64,000 nucleotides of DNA from Xanthomonas sp. AM6 (GTDB lineage: Bacteria > Pseudomonadota > Gammaproteobacteria > Xanthomonadales > Xanthomonadaceae): positions 4,304,501 through 4,368,500 of the forward strand of contig NZ_CP106869.1 of assembly GCF_025665335.1 (NCBI RefSeq), in the 5' to 3' direction. Shown here piece by piece: positions 38,612 through 47,889 of this stretch. How positions within the stretch are numbered: the stretch's first letter is position 1; each line of letters starts with the position of its first letter. The translations under genes were made by a program, and so were the position numbers. The notes under the pieces were generated by a model. That model saw only the letters and a list, made by a program, of their open reading frames with translations. It had not been told where the DNA came from and did no database searches.

Positions 38612-40885
38612 ATGACCTTGCTGCACCGTCTCGCCGCCCTGTGCCTGCTGGCCGCGGCCGCCTTTCCCGCCCTGGCGATCAGCGAAAAGGACCTGCTGCC
38701 GGTCGACCAGGCCTTCGTGCTGACCGCGCAGGCGCCCGAGCGCGGCCGCATCGAACTGCACTGGAAGATCGCCGACGGCTACTACCTGTACCGGCACCGG
38801 ATCGCGGTGCGGGTGGAAAGCGGCTTCAAGGCCAACCCGACCCTGCAGTTGCCCGCCGGGCACAAGAAGGTCGATCCCTATTTCGGCGAGGTGGAGACCT
38901 ACCGCGGCCAGCTGAGCGCGGTGCAGACCGGCGCCGCCGCCAGCGGCGTGGACACGCTGCAGGTGGAGGTCCGCTACCAGGGCTGCGCCGATGCCGGGGT
39001 GTGCTATCCGCCGCAGAAGCGCCTGCTCAACGTGGCGCTGCCGCCCGACGACACCGGCGCGGCGGCCAGCGCGTCCTCGCCGCTGCCCGGCAGCGGACCG
39101 GGCAGCGCCGGCCCTGCCGCCAAGCCGCTGTTCGGCGCCGGCGCCGGCGCGGTGCAAGGGCTGCCGCTGCCGTCGGACCAGGCGTTCGGCTTCGAGGCCA
39201 TCGTCGGCGACGGCAACACCCTGTTGCTGCGCTTCACCCCGGCGCCGGGCTACTACCTGTATCGCGACCGCACCGCGCTGGCGCTGGAAGGCGCCGCCGG
39301 CATCCGCACCGGCCTGCCGCAATGGCCGCAGGGCCGATCGCACAAGGACGAGCACTTCGGCAACGTGGTGGTGTATTTCGACCAGGCCGAGGTCACCGTG
39401 CCGCTGCAGCGCCAGCGCGCCGACGCGGCCGAGGCGACCCTGGTGGCCACCTTCCAGGGCTGCCAGACCGACGGCATCTGCTATCCGCCGATGACCCGGC
39501 GGGTGAAGCTGTCGCTGCCCAGGGGCAAGGTCAGCCCCGCCGACCAGGCCGAGGTGGCGCCGCTGCTGGTGACGCCGCTCAACAGCAGCCAGGCCGACGC
39601 CAACGCCGACGAGGCCCCGGTGACCGCCGCCGACGCGGCGGCGACGCCGGACGCGTCGGTGCACAACGCCGCGCGCAGCACCGCGCCGGAGGCCGAGCCG
39701 CAGAACCTGCTGTGGATGCTGCTGCTGGCGCTGTGCGGCGGGCTGGTGCTGAACCTGCTGCCGTGCGTGTTGCCGATCCTGTCGCTGAAGGTGCTGGGCG
39801 TGGCGCAGAGCGGCGAGAGCCGCAGCCGCGCGCGCAGCCATGCGCTGTGGTACACGCTGGGCGTACTGGTGTCCTTCGCCGTGGTCGGCGGCATCGCCGT
39901 CGCCGCGCGCCTGCTGTGGGGCTTCCAGCTGCAGCGCCCGGGCTTCGTCGCGGTGCTGGTGTACCTGATGTTCGTGGTCGGGCTCAGCCTGTCGGGCGTG
40001 TTCACCCTCAGCGCCAATCTCGGCGGGCTGGGCCAGTCGCTGTCCTCGCGCAGCGGCCCGGTCGGCGACTTCTTCACCGGCGTGCTGGCCTGCGTGGTGT
40101 CCAGCGCCTGCATCGGCCCGTTCATGGGTCCGGCGCTGGGCTATGCGCTGACCGCGCCGCCGGCGATGGCGATGCTGGTGTTCCTGACCCTGGGCCTGGG
40201 CCTGGCGCTGCCGTTCCTGCTGATCGGTTTCGTGCCCTCGCTGGCCAGGCGCCTGCCCAAGCCGGGTGCGTGGATGGAAACGCTCAAGCAGGTGCTGGCG
40301 TTCCCGATGTACCTGACCGCGATCTGGCTGCTGTGGGTGCTGGGCAAGCAGCGCGGGGTGGACGCGGTGGCGCTGCTGCTGGTCGGCGCCACGCTGCTGG
40401 CGCTGGGCCTGTGGTGGTTCGAGCGCGCGCGCTGGCGCGGGCACAAGCTCGGCATGCGCCTGGCCAGCGTGTTGCTGCTGCTGGCGCTGGCGCCGGCCTG
40501 GGGCGTGACCCGGCTGCCGCCGCCCGGCGCCACGGTGGAGCGCAACACGGTGGCCTATTCGCCGGAAATGCTGGACCGGCTGCGCACCGACAACCGCGTA
40601 GTGTTCGTCAACATGACCGCCGACTGGTGCGTGACCTGCAAGGCCAACGAGCGCAACGTGTTCAGCGGCGACGCCTTCCGCGACACGCTCAAGCGCGTGG
40701 ACGCGGTCTACATGAAGGGCGACTGGACCAACGAGGACCAGCGCATCAGCGCCTTCCTGGCCGAGCACAAGGCGGTCGGCGTGCCGCTGTACGTGGTCTA
40801 CGGCCCGGGCGCGCCGCCGACCGTGCTGCCGCCGGTGCTGAGCCAGGCGGTGGTCGAGGACGCTTTGCTGCGCGCGGCGCGATGA
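38612..40885 (+). CDS. dsbD: thiol:disulfide interchange protein DsbD with duplicated N-terminal domain
   Basis: This 757-residue inner-membrane reductase carries electrons from cytoplasmic thioredoxin to periplasmic disulfides. After the signal peptide there are two copies of the alpha domain. The first has ADGYYLYRHRI and GCADAGVCYPP; the second has PAPGYYLYRDRT and GCQTDGICYPP. Each has the Cys pair. The eight-helix core has LNLLPCVLPILSLK and VVSSACIGPF with the membrane cysteines. The C-terminal thioredoxin-like domain has DWCVTCKANE. ATG 38612 follows GAGGAA; an upstream GTG (38594) overlaps cutA. E. coli DsbD (565 residues) has only one alpha domain. Confidence 0.95.
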   Translation: MTLLHRLAALCLLAAAAFPALAISEKDLLPVDQAFVLTAQAPERGRIELHWKIADGYYLYRHRIAVRVESGFKANPTLQLPAGHKKVDPYFGEVETYRGQLSAVQTGAAASGVDTLQVEVRYQGCADAGVCYPPQKRLLNVALPPDDTGAAASASSPLPGSGPGSAGPAAKPLFGAGAGAVQGLPLPSDQAFGFEAIVGDGNTLLLRFTPAPGYYLYRDRTALALEGAAGIRTGLPQWPQGRSHKDEHFGNVVVYFDQAEVTVPLQRQRADAAEATLVATFQGCQTDGICYPPMTRRVKLSLPRGKVSPADQAEVAPLLVTPLNSSQADANADEAPVTAADAAATPDASVHNAARSTAPEAEPQNLLWMLLLALCGGLVLNLLPCVLPILSLKVLGVAQSGESRSRARSHALWYTLGVLVSFAVVGGIAVAARLLWGFQLQRPGFVAVLVYLMFVVGLSLSGVFTLSANLGGLGQSLSSRSGPVGDFFTGVLACVVSSACIGPFMGPALGYALTAPPAMAMLVFLTLGLGLALPFLLIGFVPSLARRLPKPGAWMETLKQVLAFPMYLTAIWLLWVLGKQRGVDAVALLLVGATLLALGLWWFERARWRGHKLGMRLASVLLLLALAPAWGVTRLPPPGATVERNTVAYSPEMLDRLRTDNRVVFVNMTADWCVTCKANERNVFSGDAFRDTLKRVDAVYMKGDWTNEDQRISAFLAEHKAVGVPLYVVYGPGAPPTVLPPVLSQAVVEDALLRAAR

Positions 40886-41451
40886 AGGCCACGCCGCCGC
40901 GGCTGCTCGCGGTCGCCGCGGTGGCGGCGGTGCTGGGCGTGGCCGCGGCGCAGCTGTGGTGGCGCGCCCCGCCGGCAGCGCCGCGCGCGGCCCCCGGCAG
41001 CACCGCGGGCGCGGCACGCGCCGCCGCGGCCCGCCCGGGCGACATGGCGCCCGCGCTGCGCCTGCCCACGCTCGACGGCGGCAGCCTGACGCTCGAACGC
41101 TTCCGCGGCCGCCCGCTGCTGGTCAACGTCTGGGCCAGCTGGTGCGAACCGTGCGTGCGCGAGATGCCCGAACTCGATCGCCTGGCGCAGGCGCAGCCGG
41201 CCGACGGCCTGCAGGTGCTCGGCATCGCCCTGGACCGCCCCGAGGACGTGCGCGCGTTCCTGCAACGGGTGCCGATCGCCTACCCGATCGCGCTGGAAAC
41301 CCCCGGCCCGGCCGACGCCAGCGTGCGCCTGGGCGACACCCAGGGCCTGCTGCCGTACAGCGTGCTGATCGGTGCCGACGGCCGCATCGTCAGGCAGAAA
41401 CTCGGCCCGTTCGCGCCGGGCGAAGCGGAGCGCTGGGCGCAGTTGCCGTAG
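40882..41451 (+). CDS. membrane-anchored TlpA-type thioredoxin
   Basis: This 189-residue protein has an N-terminal membrane anchor (LLAVAAVAAVLGVAAAQLWW) and a periplasmic thioredoxin fold with NVWASWCEPCVREMPEL (CxxC at about residues 93-96). YSVLIGADGRIV lies near the C-terminus. It probably receives electrons from DsbD, whose stop overlaps this ATG by 4 bp. A decayed copy of the last 130 bp of this gene lies about 1.1 kb downstream. Confidence 0.92.
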   Translation: MKATPPRLLAVAAVAAVLGVAAAQLWWRAPPAAPRAAPGSTAGAARAAAARPGDMAPALRLPTLDGGSLTLERFRGRPLLVNVWASWCEPCVREMPELDRLAQAQPADGLQVLGIALDRPEDVRAFLQRVPIAYPIALETPGPADASVRLGDTQGLLPYSVLIGADGRIVRQKLGPFAPGEAERWAQLP

Positions 41452-41835
41452 GCGCGACCTTCCGCAACGATGCTGCGGCCCTGCGATGTGCGGGCCGCGG
41501 GCCTGCTTGGGCAGACGGCAGGCATCCGATACCGGCTACTGGAAGCTTCGCGGCGGCGTAGCCAACACGGCCGCGCGCAGCCCGAGGGCGCCGGTCGGCA
41601 GAGGCTCCGCGTGCGCAAGGCTGCGATCTGCGCAACGGGTGGAGCAGCAAGCCCCTCTCCCCAGGAGAGGGATTGGGCGAGGGTCGGGGGGCGAATCCGC
41701 GGCCAAGAGCTGGAAGTCACGATGCCGCCCAGCACGTTGTGTGCGTTCAAGCGCGGGACCTACCATCGAATCGAACGAAGCGGACGCACGCGCCGCAGCG
41801 GTTCAACCTGGCCAAGACGGCTGCTCGCACTGGGG
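41452..41835. other. intergenic region upstream of the small membrane-protein gene
   Basis: This is 384 bp without a supported gene. A CCCCTCTCC / GGAGAGGG hairpin near 41655-41675 resembles the one between hicA and aceE. Confidence 0.5.
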
Positions 41836-42396
41836 ATGGGAATGCCGAAACAGAATCGTCGTTGGCTGATGCCGGTCGCGCTGGGGCTTGCCCTCGCGGC
41901 GGCCGCACTGCACCTGGGCTGGGAATACACACACGGCGGGGTCAAGAGCCACCACCTGCTCGACCGCGCCGACCTGCCCGCGATCTCGAACTGGTGGGGC
42001 CTGATCGTGCTTCCGCTGCTGGGCGCCCTGGCCGGCCGGACGGTCGGCCGCAGGGCGCACGCCAGCCCTTCGGCACTGCCGCGCGCACTGGCCGCCTTCG
42101 TCGCGGCGCTCGCCGCGGGCGCGGCGCTGTCGGCGGCCTTCGTCGCCGGCAACGAGCCGGCGGCGTCGGCGCTGTTTCTGGCGATACTGGCCTCGGGCCT
42201 GGTGGTGCCCGCCTACCGCGCGGAGTACGGCTTCGGTTTCGTGCTCGGCATGACGTTCGTGTTCGGCTCGGTGCTTCCAAGCATCATCGCCCTGCTGGTG
42301 GCGGGGATCTCCGCTGCGGCTCATCGCATCGCATGGCCGGCGGCCATGTGGCTCGCCAGACGGGCGCGCGGACGCGAATCGGGCGCCGGCGGATGA
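41836..42396 (+). CDS. uncharacterised multi-pass membrane protein
   Basis: This protein of about 186 residues (184 if the ATG at 41842 is used) has about five hydrophobic segments: LMPVALGLALAAAALHLGW, LIVLPLLGALAG, ALAAFVAALAAGAALSAAFV, ALFLAILASGLVV and GFVLGMTFVFGSVLPSIIAL. Between the first two is a conserved-looking YTHGGVKSHHLLDRADLPAI. I do not recognise the family. It lies between the tlpA-type gene and the decayed copy of that gene's 3' end. Confidence 0.6.
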   Translation: MGMPKQNRRWLMPVALGLALAAAALHLGWEYTHGGVKSHHLLDRADLPAISNWWGLIVLPLLGALAGRTVGRRAHASPSALPRALAAFVAALAAGAALSAAFVAGNEPAASALFLAILASGLVVPAYRAEYGFGFVLGMTFVFGSVLPSIIALLVAGISAAAHRIAWPAAMWLARRARGRESGAGG

Positions 42397-42964
42397 GGGC
42401 GGGCCGGGGCACAGGCGCGTTCGCGCCGCCGCAGCGCTCGCCATATGAAACATCCATTTAAACAACCACACCTCCGCCGACGCCAGCGTGCGCCTGGGCG
42501 ACACATCCAGGGCCTGCTGCCACACAGCGTGCTGATCGGCGCCGACGGCCGCCTCATCAAGTAGAAACTCGGCCCGTTCGCGCCGGGTGCAGCGGAGCGT
42601 TTGGGCGCGGGCACTGAGGCGCGCTGGTGGGCGAGTCTGGTCGCGCTGGGTGGGATCGCGTTTGTTCCGGTCTGGTCGCGTCGCGACTGAAGTCGCTCCC
42701 ACAGAAAGCCGTTCCGCCACGGACATCGCCGGATCGGTGCCGCTGGTCGGGGCGCTGGATCGCCTGCCACTGCGGTTCGCCGCCAGCACGGCCGCGGGCG
42801 GCCCGCACCTGCCCCAGCCCGCCGGACTGAAGCCCCTCCTGCAGTGCACCCCACCGGCTGGCGCGGCCCCAATGTAGGAGCGACTTCAGTCGCGACGGGC
42901 CTTGCCGGTGACGCCTGTCGCGACTGAAGTCGCTCCTGCAGGAAGCCGAATCGTCGCGGCGCGC
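42397..42964. repeat. intergenic region with a tlpA fragment and REP-like palindromes
   Basis: After the tlpA-like fragment (42474-42608) there is a single REP-like copy at 42680-42703 and a full inverted pair at 42873-42940 (GACTTCAGTC type). No gene is supported. Confidence 0.75.
42474..42608 (+). pseudogene. decayed duplicate of the 3' end of the TlpA-type gene
   Basis: The stretch matches 41311-41440 of the tlpA-type gene almost base for base: the segments GCCGACGCCAGCGTGCGCCT and AAACTCGGCCCGTTCGCGCC occur identically in both. An inserted base shifts the frame near 42513, and a stop codon lies at the position of the Arg/Gln pair before KLGPFAPG. It begins mid-gene and has no start. Confidence 0.88.
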
Positions 42965-43020
42965 TCATTCCAGAAATCGCTTCGGCAGAATCGGAAGCGG
43001 CGGCAGCAGATCGGCCTGCG

Positions 43021-44418
43021 TCAGACCACCTGCCGCTGCGGTGCGCCGTGGGCGCTGCCGCTCGCGGCCCGCGCCTGCCCCAGCGTTGCCAGCTCCTCTG
43101 CCAGGCGCTGCGCGCCGGCGCGCAGTTCCGGCACCGCAGTGATCTCCCACAGCACGCCGCGCAGCAGCGGCCCCAGGCAGTACAGGCCGGCGACCGGATG
43201 GCCGCTGCCGTCGCGTACCTGCAGGCGCGCGTCCACGACCACTCCCAGGCCCAGCGGATCGGCCTGCAGCAGGCCGGCATCGCGCATCGATGCGACCAGC
43301 GGATGGCTGGTGCGGGCGACGTCGGTGTCCAGCCCGGTGGCGCGGATCAGCACGTCGAAGTCTTCGGTGCGCGCGCCGCTGCCGGCGCGATCGCGGATCA
43401 CCGCCTCCACCGCGTGTTCGCCCAGCCGCGCGCGCAGCAGGCGGCCGGCGCGAATGCGCAACTGGCCCTGCTGCTGCAGCTGCGCCAATGCGTTTGCCGC
43501 GGCCGGCGCGAGCCGGTGCCGCGCCGCTTCCCAGTACGGGCGCAGGTGGCGCAGGAAGCGCGAGCGCGCCGCCGGCGCCAGGCCCTGCCAGAACGGCTGC
43601 AGGTGCGGGCGCAGCGCGTCCACCACGCAGCGCCAGTCCTCCACCACCGTGGTCAGCTGGCGCAGGCTGCGCACCAGGCCGCCCAGATCGTGGTGGCGCA
43701 GCGCCTGCGCCACGCTCGGCGGCAGCGTCACCGGCGCGCCCGGCACCGCCAGGTGCGCCTGCGGCGCCAGGCCGCGCCGCGACAGCGCGGTGATCGGGCC
43801 GCGATGGCCGCGCCGGCGCAGGGTCAGCGCGACATCGGCCATGGTCAGGCCGGTGCCGACCAGCAGCAGCCGCGCCTGCGGCGGCACTTCGTCCAGCACG
43901 CCGTCCTGCCACGGCCAGCCGATGTAGCGCCGGTGCACCGCCAGGCGCGGGCCGATGCCCGGCAGCGCCGCCGGCGGCAGCGCGCCGATCGCCAGCACCA
44001 CCACGTCGCTGACCACGTCCTGCCCATTGGCCAGGAAGATGCGGAAGCCGTCCGGATCGCGCTCCACCGCCACCGCCTCCTCGCCCACCCGCGCCACCTC
44101 GACCGCCGATGCGGCCAGCGCCACGTCCAGGTGCTGCTCCAGGTAGCGGCCGTACAACAGCCGCGGCAGGAACTGCAGGCGCTGCCCGGGATCCAGTTGC
44201 AAGGCGTCGGCGAACCCGCCCGGGTCCTGCGGGTCCACGCCCAGGTCCTTGGCGCGCACGTTCAACAGGTGTTCCGGGCGCGCCGCGCCGTAGGCGATGC
44301 CGCGGCCGTAGGTGTCGGCCACGCCGATCAGGGTGATGCGGCTGGCCGTTCCCTGCCTGGCCAGCGCCGCGGCCAGCACGTTGCCGCAGAATCCTGCGCC
44401 GATGATCGCAATTCGCAT
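43021..44418 (-). CDS. FAD/NAD(P)-binding protein (HpnW/Lys-Orn monooxygenase-like fold)
   Basis: This 465-residue flavoprotein has an N-terminal dinucleotide fold MRIAIIGAGFCGNVLAAALA, then GVADTYGRGIAYG and HLLNVRAKDLG, typical of the FAD-NAD(P)-binding family (PF13454). A second nucleotide motif LLLVGTGLTMADVAL lies near 196, and VLIRATGLDTD near 375 is the late flavin motif. The C-terminus ends with a Gly/Ala/Gln-rich tail. The substrate is unknown. The start is ATG 44418 with AGGAG about eight bases upstream. Confidence 0.85.
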   Translation of the reverse strand: MRIAIIGAGFCGNVLAAALARQGTASRITLIGVADTYGRGIAYGAARPEHLLNVRAKDLGVDPQDPGGFADALQLDPGQRLQFLPRLLYGRYLEQHLDVALAASAVEVARVGEEAVAVERDPDGFRIFLANGQDVVSDVVVLAIGALPPAALPGIGPRLAVHRRYIGWPWQDGVLDEVPPQARLLLVGTGLTMADVALTLRRRGHRGPITALSRRGLAPQAHLAVPGAPVTLPPSVAQALRHHDLGGLVRSLRQLTTVVEDWRCVVDALRPHLQPFWQGLAPAARSRFLRHLRPYWEAARHRLAPAAANALAQLQQQGQLRIRAGRLLRARLGEHAVEAVIRDRAGSGARTEDFDVLIRATGLDTDVARTSHPLVASMRDAGLLQADPLGLGVVVDARLQVRDGSGHPVAGLYCLGPLLRGVLWEITAVPELRAGAQRLAEELATLGQARAASGSAHGAPQRQVV

Positions 44419-44948
44419 GGCTCGCACTCCTGGCCGGTCGGGCGTCCTTTGTGCCCGGGATGGCGCCCGCGGGTGTAAATCGCCGGTTAATGCGGGCCAA
44501 CCGTCGCCATGGCGATCCGGCATCAGCACATGCGCTGGACACATGAGCGATGACCCACGGACCTGCGCGCGGGGGTGGCCCGTCGTGGTCGCTCGACGCC
44601 GGCACAGGCACAGGCACATCGATGCGGCGCCATACCCGGCTGCGTGGCACGCGACTGCGGCACGCCACGCCGTCGCCCGCTCTGGAACCGCCGATGGAGG
44701 GAACCTCGGCATGGGGCTGGCGATGGTCGAGCGATGCCAGCGGGCGCGAAGGGGCGGATCGCGGCGCAGACACACAGTCCATGCGGCGCTTTACCGGCCA
44801 CGAGGCAGCTGCGGCGCGCCGCGTCTGCGCCCATGCTGGATCGTCCGTTCCAGGCGGACGCGGTTCCCAGCATTTGGCTACGGCACCGTGTGTCTCGCCT
44901 GTTCCAGGCAGATGTTCCAGCAATGCGTGGCACGCGCGCCCGATGCGG
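44419..44948. other. 530-bp gap without a supported gene
   Basis: Long overlapping open frames exist because of the high GC, but none has family-like sequence or a ribosome site. No repeats of the families seen elsewhere occur here. Confidence 0.5.
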
Positions 44949-45578
44949 CTACTGAAGCCCTTCTTCCGCCAAGGCCTGCTGCACCGAGGGCCGCTGGTGC
45001 ACGCGCCCGTACCACGCCTGCAGGTGCTGCAACCCGTCGAAGTGGATGCCGGCCTTGTAGTGCGAGGTCAGCCACGCCGCCTGGCCCCAGCCGACCAGCG
45101 CGTAGAGATAGGCGTCGGCCACGGTGAACGCATCGCCCATCAGGAACCGGCGATCGGCCAGCTGCGCGTCGACCCAGGCGAAGCGCTGCTCCAGCTTCGG
45201 CCGCGCCGTCTCCACGTACTGGCCGGCGAGCCGCGCATACAGCAGCGGGATGAAGCCCTTGTGGATCTCCGAGCCCAGGAAGTTCAGCCATTCCTGCAGG
45301 CGGTAGCGCGCCATGCTGCCATTGGGCGGCACCAGGCCCAGCTCCGGCTTCCGGTCGCCCAGGTACTGGAGGATGGCGGGGCCTTCGCGCAGCACGCTGC
45401 CGTCGTCGAGTGCGAGCGCCGGCACGTAGCCCAGCGCGTTGACCTGCTGGAAATCCTCCCCGTCCCCGGTCAGGTGCGTGCGGTGGTCGACCTTCACCAG
45501 GGCCGCCTCGAGGCCGAGCTCGCGCAGCGCGATGTGCGCGGCGAGGGAGCACGCGGCCGGGATGTAGTACAGCTTCAT
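44949..45578 (-). CDS. gst: glutathione S-transferase
   Basis: This 209-residue beta-class GST-like protein starts MKLYYIPAACSLAAHIALRE, with the catalytic-type Tyr/Cys/Ser region at residues 4-11. GYVPALALDDGSVLREGPAI near 50-69 is the glutathione-binding cis-proline and ES-like motif, and the C-terminal helical domain contains MGDAFTVADAYLYALVGWG. It conjugates glutathione to electrophiles. The start is ATG 45578 with GGAG six bases upstream. It is divergent from an HxlR regulator across a 135-bp operator-rich gap. Confidence 0.93.
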   Translation of the reverse strand: MKLYYIPAACSLAAHIALRELGLEAALVKVDHRTHLTGDGEDFQQVNALGYVPALALDDGSVLREGPAILQYLGDRKPELGLVPPNGSMARYRLQEWLNFLGSEIHKGFIPLLYARLAGQYVETARPKLEQRFAWVDAQLADRRFLMGDAFTVADAYLYALVGWGQAAWLTSHYKAGIHFDGLQHLQAWYGRVHQRPSVQQALAEEGLQ

Positions 45579-45635
45579 TGCGATCTCCAGAAAACAGCGG
45601 CTGCCGCCTCACGGGCGGCCGCTGCATTCTAGAAA

Positions 45636-45696
45636 CCTGGTATAAAAATGAAAGAAGGCACGATAATGTTGTGTAGGTACAAAATTTATACCTAGG
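45636..45696. promoter_or_regulatory. inverted-repeat operators between gst and the HxlR regulator
   Basis: CCTGGTATAAAAAT (45636-45649) and AATTTATACCTAGG (45683-45696) are inverted relatives 33 bp apart. The right copy sits inside its own near-palindrome GGTACAAAATTTATACC (45676-45692). The AT-rich block stands out in high-GC DNA and lies between the two divergent starts. Confidence 0.6.
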
Positions 45697-45713
45697 CGGT
45701 CGCGGAGCCCACG

Positions 45714-46040
45714 ATGAAAGACAACGTTTCCGGATGCTCCGTGGAGGAGGCCATGCGCCTGCTCGGCGGCAGGTGGCGGCTGTTACTGGTGTCGTACCTG
45801 CTCGACGGGCCCAAACGGTTCAACGAACTGCGCCGCGACATCCCGGCGATCTCGCAGCGGATGCTGACCCTGGACCTGCGCGCGCTGGAAGAGGCGGGCC
45901 TGGTCCAGCGCACCGTGTATCCGTCCGTGCCGGTGAAGGTCGAGTACGCGCTGACCGACGACGGGCGGCGCCTTGAGCCCGTGGTCGCGGTGATGCAGGA
46001 GTTCGGGCTGTGGGTCAAGGCCAGGGCCGGCGACAGCTGA
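45714..46040 (+). CDS. HxlR-family transcriptional regulator
   Basis: This 108-residue winged-helix regulator has CSVEEAMRLLGGRWRLLLVS, with the single conserved cysteine of redox-sensing HxlR proteins at residue 8, then GPKRFNELRRDIPAISQRML (recognition helix) and VKVEYALTDDGRRLEPVV (wing). It probably controls the divergent gst gene and itself through the palindromes between them. Confidence 0.93.
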   Translation: MKDNVSGCSVEEAMRLLGGRWRLLLVSYLLDGPKRFNELRRDIPAISQRMLTLDLRALEEAGLVQRTVYPSVPVKVEYALTDDGRRLEPVVAVMQEFGLWVKARAGDS

Positions 46041-46411
46041 GCGAGGCGGGTTCGCGCCTGAGGCAGGGGCGGACGACCGTCCCCCGCTTGCGCGCGACTT
46101 CGGCGGAAACACGCGGTTCCCTGCAACATCGCGGGTCGCACAACGCGCCGGCGCCGCCATGCCCAAGGCGATACACCGCGCCGTCGTCGGTTGGCCGGCG
46201 ATCGAACTAAGATGGACGACAGCAATGGGCTTTACCGACATACCCGCCGCGCAGGGGCTTGCCATTCCCCATTCCCCATTCCGGTTCCCCATTCCCGCCC
46301 CACCCACCGCCACAAAACCCAACACCCGTTTAAAACACACGCAACTTCGCCGAACTGGACAGTAATGCCGGCTTCGCGCAGACTGCCGCCCTTTCCGCTG
46401 CTTTGTCTTCC
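46041..46411. other. intergenic region upstream of aroQ
   Basis: No gene is supported in these 371 bp. A run of CCCATTC heptads, related to the GGGATTC repeats elsewhere, lies at about 46262-46298. Confidence 0.55.
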
Positions 46412-46858
46412 ATGGCGCGACTGCTGCTGCTGCATGGCCCCAACCTCAACCTGCTCGGCACCCGCGAGCCGGGCGTGTACGGGCATACGACGCTGGCGCA
46501 GATCGATGCGGCGCTGCTGGCGCAGGCCAGCGCCGCCGGGCACCAGCTCGACAGCCTGCAGTCCAACGCCGAGCACGTGCTGGTGGAGCGGGTCCAGGCC
46601 GCGCGCGAAGACGGCACCGCCTTCATCCTGATCAACCCGGCCGCGTTCACCCACACCTCGGTGGCGCTGCGCGACGCGCTGGCGGCGGTGGCGATCCCGT
46701 TCATCGAGATCCACCTGTCCAACCCGCACAGCCGCGAGCCGTTCCGCCACCACAGCTATTTCAGCGACCACGCGGTCGGCGTGATCTGCGGCTTCGGCGC
46801 CGACAGCTACCGCTACGCGATGGACGCGGCGCTGGCCCGGTTGGGACCGCGCGCATGA
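46412..46858 (+). CDS. aroQ: 3-dehydroquinate dehydratase, type II
   Basis: This 148-residue dodecameric type II dehydroquinase catalyses the third shikimate-pathway step. Motifs are [21 protein letters not shown] (with the catalytic Tyr), [16 protein letters not shown], and [20 protein letters not shown] (catalytic His). The start is ATG 46412. It precedes accB by 107 bp, the usual aroQ-accB-accC order. Confidence 0.97.
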   Translation: MARLLLLHGPNLNLLGTREPGVYGHTTLAQIDAALLAQASAAGHQLDSLQSNAEHVLVERVQAAREDGTAFILINPAAFTHTSVALRDALAAVAIPFIEIHLSNPHSREPFRHHSYFSDHAVGVICGFGADSYRYAMDAALARLGPRA

Positions 46859-46965
46859 GCGGCATCACTTCCTTCAGCGCGCGTCGACCGGCGCTGCGCC
46901 ACCTTTAGTCCGCGTTCGCCGGGCCGCGCGCCCGGTCTTTCCCCGATTCACCTCAAGAGGCCGTT

Positions 46966-47445
46966 ATGGATCTCCGTAAAATCAAGAAGCTGATCGACCT
47001 GCTGGAAGAGTCCAATCTCGCCGAGATCGAGATCAAGGAAGGCGAGGAAAGCGTGCGCCTGGCGCGCACCCCCACGGGCATGATCGCCAGCGCCCCGCAG
47101 TACGCCGCCCCGGCCCCCGCCGCGGCGCCGGCGGCCGCGCCGATGCCGATGAGCTCGCCCACCGAGGCCTCCACCGGCGGCACCGCCAAGCCCGGCAACG
47201 CCCTGCCCGAGGGCCACGTGCTGCGCGCGCCGATGGTCGGCACCTTCTACACCTCGCCCTCGCCGGACAAGCCGGCGTTCGTCAGCGTCGGCCAGGCGGT
47301 CAAGGCCGGCGAGACCCTGGCGATCATCGAGGCGATGAAGATGTTCAACCCGATCGAAGCCGACGTCTCCGGCACCATCGTCGCGATCCTCAGCGAAAGC
47401 GGCGTGCCGGTGGAGTTCGATCAGCCGTTGTTTGTGATTGGCTGA
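46966..47445 (+). CDS. accB: biotin carboxyl carrier protein of acetyl-CoA carboxylase
   Basis: This 159-residue BCCP has an N-terminal [20 protein letters not shown] helix region, an Ala/Pro-rich linker (about 47-70), and the biotinyl domain [20 protein letters not shown], with the biotinylated lysine in EAMKM near residue 125. It carries biotin between AccC and the carboxyltransferase. Normally accC follows directly, but here a four-helix-bundle gene bounded by inverted repeats intervenes. Confidence 0.98.
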   Translation: MDLRKIKKLIDLLEESNLAEIEIKEGEESVRLARTPTGMIASAPQYAAPAPAAAPAAAPMPMSSPTEASTGGTAKPGNALPEGHVLRAPMVGTFYTSPSPDKPAFVSVGQAVKAGETLAIIEAMKMFNPIEADVSGTIVAILSESGVPVEFDQPLFVIG

Positions 47446-47451
47446 GTCGCC

Positions 47452-47889
47452 GGGATTGGGGAGTCGTGATTCGGGATTCGCAAGAGCGGCCGCACGAGCG
47501 CCTGTTGGTGTGGCGCGACGCGATGTCGCTGGTCGAATCGGTCTACCGCTTCACCCACGGCTTCCCCGATTCGGAACGCTTCGGACTGACCGCGCAGATG
47601 CGGCGCGCGGCGATCAGCGTTCCGTCCAATATCGCCGAGGGCGCCGCGCGCCGCTCCACCGCCGAATACCTGCACTTCCTGTCGATGGCACGCGGCTCTC
47701 TCTCGCAATTGGACACGCAACGGCAGATCGCCGAGCGTTTACAGTTCCAGGCCGCCGATACCGCAACGATTGAACTGATGGATCGCACGTTCTCCCGGCT
47801 CAACGCATTGATCCGCTCGCTTGAAGGCTCGCGCGCGCTGCGCGAACCAAGCGCCCTGTACGAATCCCCAATCTCGAATCCCCAATCCC
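47452..47889. mobile_element. heptad inverted-repeat cassette carrying a four-helix-bundle gene
   Basis: The 29-bp arms at 47452-47480 and 47861-47889 are inverted copies with 26 of 29 bases identical, built of GGGATTG/GGGATTC heptads. They enclose almost exactly one gene, and the right arm ends at the base before the accC ATG. The arrangement looks like an inserted unit in the accB-accC operon. No target duplication or transposase was found. Confidence 0.6.

Noticed and set aside
44550..44950. Plus-strand frame in the gap before gst
   Set aside because: It has no family-like sequence or ribosome site and continues antisense through gst, so it is probably spurious.
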